NCBI GenBank assembly: GCA_004352715.1
Contig: SCFE01000001.1
Span: 6,071,550 to 6,096,995, forward strand
Length of the DNA: 25,446 bases
Origin: Hofstenia miamia
Lineage: Eukaryota; Xenacoelomorpha; Acoela
Direction: 5' to 3'
This document shows positions 9,456 through 17,839 of the stretch, one piece after another; positions within the stretch are counted from its first letter, which is position 1, and each line of letters opens with the position of its first letter. The notes below the pieces were generated by a model. That model was given only the letters and a program-made list of their open reading frames with translations. It ran no database searches and was not told the origin of the DNA. A program made the translations under genes and the position numbers.

Positions 9456-10708
9456 TGTAACGTAATCCAATCATGTGTGGTCAAGTTGAGAAAAATAGAG
9501 GAAGAAAATAAGACTGAATATTGAAATAAATATTAATTGTACAGCACATGATTATGATTAATTAATTATTTGTAAAATTGTAGTGCAGTTATTTTTGATG
9601 TTAATTCATTTGGCAAAAAAGTAATAGACTGAAATTGCAAATGCTAATTAAGGCAGAAGTGCGTCATCAGCAGACGAAAGAAAATTAGAGAATTGGAAAT
9701 TGTCAACAACTTAGATTAGCAGGTACTAGTCAAATATTTGACTGTTTATTATTTTTCACTATAAAAATTGTGTGATTTATCATTTTAGTGATGACTTGAA
9801 TTCATTGGATTTACTTTGCTTTTCTTTGTCAGGTTATTTTATTAATTATCATGGAAAGCTAAACATTAGAGCACTAGGGTATTCTAGATGGTGGTTCACG
9901 ACTTCAGTTAATGGGAGCATCATTGATAGCTGGTGCTTACCCGATGTGCTCATAAGTTAGGTATAAGGATAGGGGTTTTTATTCGTATTAGCTTTCCTAT
10001 CATTCATTGTTTGTATTATTGCATTTATTACATCATGCTATTTCATCTAGCCCTCATAGGAAGTTATGAAACTAGTTTGTGTTATCTTGTATGGATTTCA
10101 TTACATATAGTTACTAGTGAACTTAAGTACCATCAACTTTCCCTTTTTTACATGACAGTATTGGTTGTTCACATGTACTTTAGGGTAACATGTATTTATT
10201 TAAATGTAAAGATATTATATGTAAGGAGTCATAAAAAGCAAATGCATCCCAGTTGCAAGCTTCCATTATATTACAAACTTGTTGATAACAAGAACAATCA
10301 ATACACTAAATTGATAAGGTATCATACATTGTCACTATCATATTCTTGCAAACTATTTCACTGCACTGAGTCATTGGATTTGCGGTTGGTGTTTCTCTCA
10401 ATGTTTAAGTGTCAACTGGATATACTCATTACAGCGTAATTCTTCAATTCCTCTTTTGTGCTTTGCTTCAGGTCGGGTAGTTTACCCTGTACATTGTACC
10501 ATCTATCTCTGGTCTTGTATCTAAAAGTAAAGTTGTTAGTTTTCTTACCAATGGTAGTTGATTAGATATTAATGTAATTAACAAGCAACTCAAAGTTAGA
10601 ATGAAGGAAGAGAGATGGAAAGTTAGGATCTGTCACCTACCATACTAGTCAAGGAGAGAAAAATATCACAGCAGCTCCTAAATTGAGTTAAGATTTATTA
10701 GCCAGAAG
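9456..10708 (+). mobile_element. LTR4, 5' LTR of the Gypsy gag-pol copy
   Basis: About 1.25 kb, starting TGTAACGTAATCCAATC. Aligns with LTR3 throughout: TATA box 9760-9768, GGAAAGCTAAACATTAGAGC near 9852, TTAGGTATAAGGATAGGGG near 9957, a TTGGTTGTTCACATGTA block near 10162 matching LTR3 near 7958, GACTCTGTACATC-like sequence near 10485 and CTCCTAAATTGAGTTAAG near 10675. It is followed directly by the primer-site position and then gag. ORFs inside it (for example 9933-10439) are chance openings in an AT-rich LTR. No matching 3' LTR exists downstream. Confidence 0.75.
9760..9768 (+). promoter_or_regulatory. TATA box in LTR4
   Basis: TATAAAAAT, 304 bp into the LTR. Likely transcription promoter of the downstream gag-pol when the element was active. 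Confidence 0.55.
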
Positions 10709-10710
10709 GT

Positions 10711-10725
10711 TGGCAAGATTCTACA
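10711..10725 (+). other. Primer-binding-site position after LTR4
   Basis: TGGCAAGATTCTACA, just after the LTR4 end and before gag. It aligns to the tRNAi-Met-like sites after LTR1 and LTR2 (shared TGG and a final CTACA) but with an altered core. Confidence 0.4.
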
Positions 10726-10743
10726 ATAACAACCCGTCAGTTT

Positions 10744-11553
10744 GTAAAGTGATACTGCCTAAGTTCACAGGGAGAGTTGATAATTACTCACCAAAATTTA
10801 ATGAATGGCTGCAGATTTTTGAAATGAGTATGAAGGAGAGGAAAGTGACACAATAATTAGCAACAGCAAGATTTCCGGTATACCTAAGCAGAGTGGCCTA
10901 CCAACATTATTTAGTGTTAGCAGTACAGATGAAAACTAATTACAAAAAATTGATAGGAGAGTACCAACAATATTACAATGACGAAAGTTTCAAGAGTCAA
11001 TGCTAAATGTTGTTGCATGGAACAAGGATGAATAACAGAGATGACTTAAGAAATTACATGTTGCAAGTAGAAAGGTTATTAAAACTCAGTTCTATAAACA
11101 AATGTATTTGAAATACAATTTATTCTCACACATTTGCAAAGGCCTACCAGAAACGAAATGTCAACAATTTCAAATTAAATGTGATGTTGATGATTTGCTA
11201 GACAAAATGATTAGAAAAGGACTTGCAATACAAAGTCAATGATAGGAAAGCCGGTAATAAGTAACACAACACCTATGGTTAGAAAGCCAATAGGAAAAGC
11301 ACCAAACAAGAAATCAGGAGAGGAAGTGATAAAAATATAACTCAAGGATGGAACAATCAAACAGATAAAACGAAAGGACCTGAAATGCCAAATGTGCAGC
11401 AATAAGGGACATATGAAGAGATATTGCAAACAACAAATTAATTGGATAGAAGAAGAAGAAGCGTACTTTGATGAGGAGGACCTAATCGAAAATGTGGAGG
11501 AACAAGAAAATGATGAAGAAACTGAATCTACAGAAATGGACTATTTAAACTAG
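10744..11553 (+). pseudogene. gag: Ty3/Gypsy gag remnant with CCHC zinc knuckle
   Basis: Structural protein of the retrotransposon particle. The capsid-like start reads LPKFTGRVDNYSPKFNEWLQ, followed by an IFEMSMKERKV stretch, typical of Gypsy Gag (F-G..., W, FE). An in-frame TAA interrupts it at about 10855, and more stops and frameshifts fall between 10900 and 11340. The C-terminal nucleocapsid is clear: CQMCSNKGHMKRYC at 11386-11427 is a perfect CX2CX4HX4C knuckle that binds RNA. It is followed by a very acidic tail (EEEEAYFDEEDLIENVEE) and a stop at 11551-11553. The ~270-residue span is usual for the family. Non-functional as it stands. Confidence 0.75.
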
Positions 11554-11655
11554 AGGGAGTGCTGTCTCCAATAAAATGAGTGCCTGTGTTAATAATCACA
11601 GACCTAATTAAAACTAACACAATAACAGTTGTGATTATGGAGTTATAGTCAAAGC

Positions 11656-12242
11656 TTGATAGATACAGGAGCAGTTATATCAATAATAACTGATGATAGT
11701 GCAGCAAAAGTAGGATTTGAAAGGAAACATTCAAATAATGAGAAAAACAGACTAATAAATGCATCTGGAGATTACATAGATGTGAAAGGGCAACTGCAAG
11801 ATGTACCGATAAGAGTGGCAAATACAACATTTCAGCAGACATTCACATTAATCAATATGGAGAAGAATCAATTGCCATACAAAATCATATTGGAAATGAT
11901 TTTTTGACGAACAACAAATGCATCATAAACTACAATGATAAGACAATAATGGTACAGGAAGAGATAGTGACGACGTACAAAGAAGAAGAAAATGATACAA
12001 TAATGTTCAAATTAACACAAGACACAAAAATTTTACCGAACAATTTGAAAATGTGTGGAATAGAAATGGAGGAAAAAATAAGCGCAGAAATAGTGATGTA
12101 TGATCAGTTAGGAATTAATACAAAGAAGTTGTCAACAAGAAGGAAAGGGAGCTATACCAATACTGAATGCAATGAATCATATAGTCAATATAAAGAAAGA
12201 AAAGTGAAAATTAAAAAGAAGAGAATAAAGACAGAAAAATGA
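11656..12242 (+). pseudogene. Gypsy aspartic protease and linker
   Basis: Retropepsin that would process Gag-Pol. The active-site motif LIDTGAVISIITD is intact, with the catalytic Asp codon at 11662-11664. About 80 residues follow to KIILEMIF, where a stop at 11905-11907 interrupts the expected I-L-G-x-D/N-F-type end. A further open stretch (11904-12242, frame +2) encodes the linker to the reverse transcriptase and is mostly charged. The gag stop at 11553 and about 100 bp of interrupted sequence lie upstream. Dimerisation and function are known for the family. This copy is broken. Confidence 0.75.
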
Positions 12243-13334
12243 ATGGTGGACAAGACTATTAATATAATAGAAAAGGAAGAGGAGCAAAACTTTCAAATAC
12301 CAGAAATAAAAAAGAGTGAATATGAACACCTCAATGAGGAAGAGCAAAAAGCATTGGTAAAAGTTCTGAACAAACACAGCAAAATATTTAATTTTGGAGA
12401 GATTAGTGTCGATAAAGTGATAGGAGAAGTGCACAAAATAATTACTACAATGGATGAACCAATAAGGTTACCATGTAGGAGGGTACCCAAGAATTTGAAG
12501 GACAATTATAACATGATCCTCAATGAGTTGATTGATAACAAAATTATAAGACTGAGTGAAAGTCCATACGCATCACCAATGGTGTTTGTAAAGCAGTTTT
12601 TGTAAATACAGACTCTGTATAGACTTTTGCAAACTCAATAATGTGACAAAAAAGGACGCATACCCACTGCTGAGAATAGATGATATGATATATGAAGCAA
12701 TGAAGAACAAATATTTTACATGCATTGATCTATGTAAGGCCTATTGGCAGGTACCAATGGAACTGAAAGATATCGAGAAAACAGCATTTATAACTCTGAG
12801 TGGATGTACATGGCATTCAGGTTAAGTAATGCGCCAGCAACATTCCAGAGATATGTAACTAAAGTACTGAAACAAGACAATAAAACATTAGAAGAAGGAG
12901 TGTGCACTTACATAGACAATATCCTAATAACGAGTAATACAATACAGGAGCACATTGAAAAGTTGGATAGAACACTAACAATTTTATATAATGCTGGACT
13001 CTGGGTAAATGGAAAGAAATGTGAAATTTTAAAAACTGAAGTCATGTTCCTGGGAAGGCAGATACAGCAAGGAAAAAAAATGATAAATAATGTGAAAGAA
13101 ATGATTCAAATTATAAAAAGTCTGAAAACCAAAAGAAATGTCCAGAGAATAATGGGCTTCATAAATTATTACAGATCATTTATATTGAATGTAGCCCAGA
13201 AAACAAATAAAATAACAGCACTATTGAAGAAATCGAAACCATTTGAATGGACTTGGAAGAAGCAAGAACAATTAGATAATATAAAGAATGAACTTGCTAA
13301 AATGCCATCATTGAATACACCCAACTATGAATAG
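12243..13334 (+). pseudogene. Gypsy reverse transcriptase
   Basis: RNA-dependent DNA polymerase domain. Palm/finger motifs occur in order: PCRRVPKNLKDNYNMILNEL, then SESPYASPMVFVK (12555-12595). A frameshift follows near 12600, then CIDFCKLNNVTKKDAYPL, FTCIDLCKAYWQVPM, a second frameshift near 12815, and FRLSNAPATFQRYV. The polymerase box YIDNILITS is at 12909-12935, then GLWVNGKKCEILKTEVMFLG and RIMGFINYYRSFI in the connection. The usual YxDD is YIDN: the second catalytic Asp codon is AAT (12918-12920), a G-to-A change that would abolish activity. A TAG at 13332-13334 separates it from RNase H in the same frame. Confidence 0.88.
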
Positions 13335-13640
13335 GAATTTATTCTAGATTGTGACGCGAGTAATGTGGTAATAGGGGCATGCCTGGGGCAGATGAAAGAT
13401 GGTAAAGAGGTCCCTATACAGTTCTTTAGTAAAAGACTAAAGCCAAGTGAAGAAAATTATGGGTCCACTAAATTGGAAATGTTAGCTTTGGTAGAGAGCA
13501 TAAAATTTCAAAGTAAGAACAACAACAGTGGGTTAGCATGGTTGAAAAAATTTTCAGGAGATAAATTATCAATAGTATCATGATGGATAGAGTACCTGAA
13601 TGAGTTTAAATTTACAATACAACATAGGAAAGGACAGTGC
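13335..13640 (+). pseudogene. Gypsy RNase H
   Basis: Degrades the RNA strand of the RNA-DNA hybrid. It continues in the RT frame after the TAG at 13332. FILDCDASNVVIGACLGQ carries the first catalytic Asp region (GAC at 13353-13355), and the second acidic motif is in GSTKLEMLALVESIKF. Part of the middle is missing after SIKF (about 13510). A TGA at 13581-13583 interrupts before WIEYLNEFKFTIQHRKGQ, the typical end of Gypsy RNase H. The final Asp of the HRKG-x-x-N-x-x-A-D-type end is not visible because of a frameshift. Confidence 0.8.
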
Positions 13641-13920
13641 TGCCAGAATACCAAAGGGATGTAGAAAAAATGGAAGGAGAAAAGAAAAAATTCGATTTCA
13701 TACCACACAGTGAGTACCAAAAACTGCCAGACATTAATGCTGATAAAGAGGAACAAGCCATAATGCCGATTATAATTAAGGAAGAAATATCAGAAAATGA
13801 AATTGTCAAAAAAACAGAATACAGATGTGATAATGATGGAGATAAACGGCAAGTTAAAAGACAAACACAAGAAGTTAGGAAAATAAGCAAACAGTTATTT
13901 CCAAAGGTATAGGTGGAAAA
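13641..13920 (+). pseudogene. Linker between RNase H and integrase
   Basis: Open stretch 13637-13912 encodes a charged, E/K/D-rich peptide (for example EYQKLPDINADKEEQAIMPI) between the RNase H end and the integrase zinc-binding region. Such linkers are common in Ty3/Gypsy Pol and have no catalytic motif. The frame differs from RNase H, so a frameshift lies near 13637. Confidence 0.5.
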
Positions 13921-14994
13921 TGAATACAAATGGGTTATTGTATGTAGAAGGTAAGACACTATGAATAGCAATTCCAGAATACTACAAGAGAGAACTAGTA
14001 AGAAAAATCCATGAAAACGGACACATTGATATAATTCAAACTGAGCAAACATTTAACACCAGATTCATAACAATAGCAATACGAAAAACAGTGGAGGATG
14101 TTATCAACAAATGTACAATATGTTTGATAAACAACAAGAGTCATTTCCCAAGACAAATGGCACCACTAGAAAAAATCATAGCTACAGCACTGAACCAAAT
14201 AGTGCATGTTGATTTGGAGAAGCTATCACAGGATGATGAGGGGTATCAGTATATTTTAGTCATCGTAGATAATTTCACTAAATAAGCAAAGATGATCCCA
14301 TTAGACTCGATAACAGCTAAAACAGTGGCGGAAAAAATAATGAAAGAATGGTTATTAAAATTCGGACCCATGGAGGTAATAATATCAGATAGACGTGTAC
14401 AATTCAAAAGTAACTTGTGTGAGGAAATGGCAAAATGGATGGAAATAATAACAGAGAAAACAACTGCATATCACCCACAGGTGAATGGAGCAGTGAAAAG
14501 ATTGAACAGGACAATGATTAAGTTAATAAGAGTTTTAACATCAAGAGTTGTTGGAAGAGATTGGAGAGAAGTGATAGAAATGGTAGAGTATTTTTATAAT
14601 ACCTCAGTGCATTCCACCACGTGAATGACACCATTCAAAGCAATGTATGGAGGAGAGGCAGCAAAGCCTATATCAATGCAATACAATATGTATTCTGAAG
14701 AACCGGACAATGAATAAATTTGAAAAATTAAAAACCAACTAACGAATTCATGAGGCAATTTGTCATAATACTAAAAAATCTGCAATAAGAGAACAAGAAA
14801 TTTTAACAAGAAAATCTATGGGAAACCACACAGGAAGGGTGATAAGGTTTACACGTACATGTTACTGAGAACACAAGACTTAAAGCCAGGTAAGAAAATT
14901 AAAAACACAATGGACAGGGCCATTCATTATTACACAGACACTACCAAATAATAATTATAAACTTAATGACAGTAGGACTCTACACTTTCAAAAT
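13921..14994 (+). pseudogene. Gypsy integrase with GPF module
   Basis: Inserts the cDNA into chromosomes. The N-terminal zinc-binding region reads RKIHENGHIDIIQT (about 14008) with CTICL at about 14112 (H-H-C-C type). In the catalytic core, the first Asp in VHVDLEKL is at 14211-14213 and the second in IISDRRVQF at 14388-14390. The residue 36 codons later, in HPQVNGAVKRLNRT, is Lys (AAA, 14496-14498) where Glu is expected in GQxER. Spacing therefore fits DD35E, but the Glu is lost. Stops occur at 14283 (after DNFTK) and after VHSTT (14622-14624). The C-terminal WTGPFIITQ (14911-14937) is the GPY/F module of Ty3/Gypsy integrases. No chromodomain follows. Confidence 0.85.
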
Positions 14995-15355
14995 TTGAAA
15001 TGGGCAATGAAAGATATAGAGCAAGTAACATTAGATAAAAATGCACAATTTAAGCTAATTGAAAACGATGACAGTATGTACAATGAGATGGTTGAATTCG
15101 ACAGTGTGGCAGAGGAAGAATTTCAAGAAGAATATTGTCCACAAAATGAAGAAGATGAAGTCGAGAAAAGAGTTATGCCCCAGAGGGCAGTAAAGAATAA
15201 AAATAAATATGACCCTGAAATATGGGTGATAAATTTAGTAACTCCATTTAGGTTAGATAATGAAGCGATCCAACACGAGTACCAGTCAATAACCAATAAA
15301 GAGCAGAAGAGTGCATATAGAGAAATTGAAGCACAGAAATTCTGGTCAAAATTCA
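14995..15355 (+). pseudogene. Acidic C-terminal extension of Gypsy Pol
   Basis: This frame continues from the GPF module through LKWAMKDIEQVTLDKNAQF into an acidic stretch (FDSVAEEEFQEEYCPQNEED), then a K/R-rich and mixed tail. It ends near QKFWSKFII at about 15355, where the base composition changes and the following sequence resembles the ~177-bp repeat region. No env-like features (signal peptide, membrane segment) are visible. The true 3' end, polypurine tract and 3' LTR are missing. Confidence 0.5.
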
Positions 15356-15438
15356 TAATTTTTTCGCTAGATGTCTCCCTGATATATCAACTTTCTAAAG
15401 GCAAAAACAACAAATTTCTAATTTATACAGTTAAAAAT

Positions 15439-15783
15439 GCAAAACTCAAAAAGTCATACTAAATTTTTTAAAGTTCTTATTAATGTCTATCTGAATCTGT
15501 TTTTAGAATTTTTCTATGTGTTTTCAATTTTTTACACAATCATTTTGTATTAAAATTTGAAAACACTAATTTGAGAGTACTGTATTTTAAAATTGATGTT
15601 TGCTCGAAGAAAAAAGCAAAACTCAAAAATTCATACTAAAATTTTTAGAGACCTTTTGATTGTCTATTCGAATCTGTCTTTAGAATTCTTCTATGGGCGT
15701 TCAATTTTTTTCCACAAAGCATTTTATATTAGCTTTTGGAAACACTAATTTGAGTGCGTATTTTTTCAAAATTGATGTTGCTC
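15439..15783. repeat. Two-unit ~177-bp diverged tandem repeat
   Basis: Unit A (15439-15615) and unit B (15616-15783) share GCAAAACTCAAAAA(G/T)TCATACTAAA, TAGAATT(T/C)TTCTATG, TTTTGTATT/TTTTATATT and AAACACTAATTTGAG, followed by AAAATTGATGTT. Clearly homologous but diverged. It lies where the Gypsy element loses its 3' end, so it may be a satellite-like or other repeat into which the element is broken. Confidence 0.75.
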
Positions 15784-15904
15784 AACTGATAAATGCTATT
15801 ATAAAAAATATATATTGTAAACAACATAAAAGCTAGATTCCTTGTCCATATTTTGAAGCATTAAATATTATCTTTCAATTTTCTAGATAAACATTTAAAT
15901 ACAG

Positions 15905-16170
15905 TCTGTTTCAAATTGTCATTGGTAGTAAAAGTAGGATGTCATTTCAAAAATAATTCTGCATCTTCTAGGCAGTAAGGATTCAAAATATTTGGCAGCT
16001 CTGAGTGATGAAGTTCAGCGTTGTGCAATCTTCAAATTTCCATCCTCACTCTAAAATATGATGGCACTTCCACATTCACCCAGGAGGTGGCCATCAGAAA
16101 TGCGTTAAGCCATATATTTAATGTGGCTGGCTTTCCCCACGAGGCCTATTGTTACCACGGACCTAAACAC
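15905..16170 (-). pseudogene. Minus-strand coding-like remnant, unknown
   Basis: One minus-strand frame reads VFRSVVTIGLVGKASHIKYM, stop, RISDGHLLGECGSAIIF, stop, SEDGNLKIAQR, stop, TSSLRAAKYFESLLPRRCRI. Normal amino-acid composition across 80 codons with only scattered stops argues for an old coding exon or transposase piece rather than chance in such AT-rich DNA. No family is recognised. The DGHLLG wording is faintly like the DGxLLGDSGY box of Harbinger-type transposases, but the flanking residues do not agree. Confidence 0.25.
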
Positions 16171-16582
16171 ATAGTAAGTTAGTAATAAAATAAAATGTAT
16201 GCCTGGTAATCCACAAGTGTACATTGAGGGAATGTAAGCAAAGTGGCGCAATGTTCAATGGATCTTTTCAATTTCTCCCCAAATGGATTCCATCACAGCA
16301 ACATTACCTAAATAGAGTAAAAGTGCAATATAGTGAAAATAAATATATATACCTTTGTAGGCAGGGGATTTTAAAACAACCATCTCCTACAAAGCATAAA
16401 CAAGAAATGAGTGCAATTTAAATAAACACTCTTTAAATATAGCAATTTAATGAATACTTGTTAACATGTGGAGGAGAGGGCACAAGACAACATTTATTTA
16501 CAACATCACACTACAACATCCAATTAAATGGGTTTATCTAAAACAAATATAAGCAAAAGTTTATGGAAAAAGCATACACAAG

Positions 16583-16712
16583 TCTCTTTTCCTTTTCCGC
16601 CATTCACTAAGTACAAGTCTCTTTGATGGCGGTCCAGGGTCAATATTGGAAGCAGGTCTTTTTAACTGAAGAGAGGGGGAGCCAACCTCACTATACACAG
16701 GATGTGTAATAT
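16583..16712 (-). CDS. Possible minus-strand exon with basic C-terminus
   Basis: A minus-strand open stretch starts after a TTTTTAG acceptor-like site (16713-16719) and encodes HPVYSEVGSPSLQLKRPASN, then a proline-rich turn and RLVLSEWRKRKRD, resembling a nuclear localisation signal. A TTGTGTATG donor-like sequence follows. Codon composition is less AT-biased than the surroundings. It ends 24 bp from the mariner-like element. No family recognised. Confidence 0.25.
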
Positions 16713-16852
16713 CTAAAAACACGCATGAATATATAATACAGGGTAAGCCATAAGTAACTTGATATTTTAATTAGCCACAAAAATAAAAATAAAAACAACC
16801 ACAAAGTCAAAGTATATTTTTTATAATGATCAATACATGGGATTTATAAAAA

Positions 16853-17062
16853 TTAAATTAAATGTTCAATCGCGCCGCCATTGTTTGCAATAACCATTTC
16901 ACATCTTTTGTGCAAATTTTCTACTGAGCGGCGAAGTTCATCAACGGATATTTCATCGATTTCTTTAATGATCTTTTGTTTCAAGTCATCTAAATCATTG
17001 GCCCGATATGAATGAACACACAATTGTGTTATTTGGTCATTTGAAAATCCGCATCGTAACAT
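16853..17062 (-). pseudogene. Inverted copy of the mariner transposase C-terminus
   Basis: Minus-strand ORF whose last ~56 residues (from HSYRANDLDDLKQKIIKEID to the end NNGGAIEHLI) are identical to the C-terminus of the plus-strand transposase at 17498-17659. The first ~14 residues (MLRCGFSNDQITQL) come from sequence outside the duplicated arm. Produced by the arm duplication; no catalytic residue, so not a functional gene. Confidence 0.8.
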
Positions 17063-17659
17063 GCAAAGATCACTACATCCTCAAAAAGTTTGTGTGTGGA
17101 TGGCTTTTAGTGCTAGATACAAACTTACACCGGTATTTTTTGATAAAACTGTAAACCAGGAAAATTATACAAACCTTTTAAAGGATTCGGTTTTTCCTGA
17201 GTTAAAAAGAAAACGTAAAATGCGATCTGTTATCTTCCAACATGATGGAGCGNNNNNNNNNNNNNNNNNNNNNNNNNNNNNNNNNNNNNNNNNNNNNNNN
17301 NNNNNNNNCGATCTGTTATCTTCCAACATGATGGAGCGCCTCCTCACTTTTCGGTCTTAGCTCGTGATTTTATCTCAAGTCAGCTTCCAGAAAATCGTGT
17401 GATAGGAAGAGGCTACGGAGTTCCATGGCCTCCCAGGTCGCCTGATTTATCGCCTTTAGATTTCTACCTGTGGGGAACTTTAAAGGCACGAGTTTTCCAT
17501 TCATATCGGGCCAATGATTTAGATGACTTGAAACAAAAGATCATTAAAGAAATCGATGAAATATCCGTTGATGAACTTCGCCGCTCAGTAGAAAATTTGC
17601 ACAAAAGATGTGAAATGGTTATTGCAAACAATGGCGGCGCGATTGAACATTTAATTTAA
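17061..17659 (+). pseudogene. Mariner-like transposase, C-terminal part, broken by gap
   Basis: DNA-cutting enzyme of the Tc1/mariner (DDE) group. The first piece, 17061-17252, reads from PQKVCVWMAFSARYKLTPVF to SVIFQHDGA. After the gap the same 30 bases recur (17309-17338) and the frame continues through APPHFSVLARDF and WPPRSPDLSPLDFYLWGTLK to EHLI, stop 17657-17659. The second catalytic Asp is in QHDGA (17330-17332). The third, in SPLDFYLW (17459-17461), has 42 residues between. The DNA-binding N-terminus and first catalytic Asp region (before VCVWMAFS) are absent, so it cannot be active. The frame change across the 56 Ns is an assembly matter: the flanking repeat implies no real interruption. 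Confidence 0.8.
17223..17338. other. 56-N assembly gap with duplicated 30-bp flanks
   Basis: Ns at 17253-17308. The 30 bases before the gap (17223-17252) are identical to the 30 after it (17309-17338), and both encode the same transposase motif. Two contig ends that should have overlapped were joined by an estimated gap. Confidence 0.88.
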
Positions 17660-17839
17660 CTTTTATAAATCCCATGTATTGATCATTATAAAAAATATAC
17701 TTTGACTTTGTGGTTGTTTTTATTTTTATTTTTGTGGCTAATTAAAATATCAAGTTACTTATGGCTTACCCTGTACTATAATTAATAAGTTTACCTTGAT
17801 GTAAACAAGGCAGACTTTGATATTTGTTTCGGAGGTATC

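Larger units (their letters stand above)
15784..16736. other. Intergenic stretch with weak coding-like pieces
   Basis: No element boundary recognised. The plus-strand ORF 16224-16421 shows no domain. A 9-bp hairpin (CTTTGTAGG 16353-16361 with CCTACAAAG 16386-16394) is present. Two minus-strand segments look coding and are listed separately. Confidence 0.35.
16737..17775 (+). mobile_element. Fold-back mariner-like element with 276-bp inverted arms
   Basis: Element 16739-17773, flanked by TA on each side (16737-16738 and 17774-17775), the hallmark Tc1/mariner target duplication. Ends read CAGGGTAAGCCATAAGTAAC inward from the left and the exact complement from the right. The left arm 16739-17014 and right arm 17498-17773 are inverted copies, each 276 bp with one mismatch seen. 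Both contain the 3' UTR and the last ~56 codons of the transposase. Between them lies 483 bp with the middle of a transposase gene, including a 56-N gap. The N-terminal half is absent. The element looks derived by inverted duplication of its 3' end; mobility would need a transposase supplied elsewhere. Confidence 0.8.

Noticed and set aside
7854-10439. ORFs inside LTR3 and LTR4 (7854-8174, 9772-9960, 9933-10439)
   Set aside because: They lie wholly in LTR sequence, are not conserved in frame between the two LTRs, and encode AT-driven hydrophobic peptides.
12177-14052. Minus-strand ORFs opposite the Gypsy pol (12177-12434, 12293-12505, 13508-13756, 13612-14052)
   Set aside because: Antisense shadows of purine-rich pol coding sequence, rich in F/L/S/C, no motifs.
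10744-14990. Alternative genetic code (stop codons read as amino acids in gag-pol)
   Set aside because: Stops stand at positions where the family has different residues (apparently Q, R, G and aromatic) and frameshifts are also present. No consistent reassignment, so this is ordinary decay.
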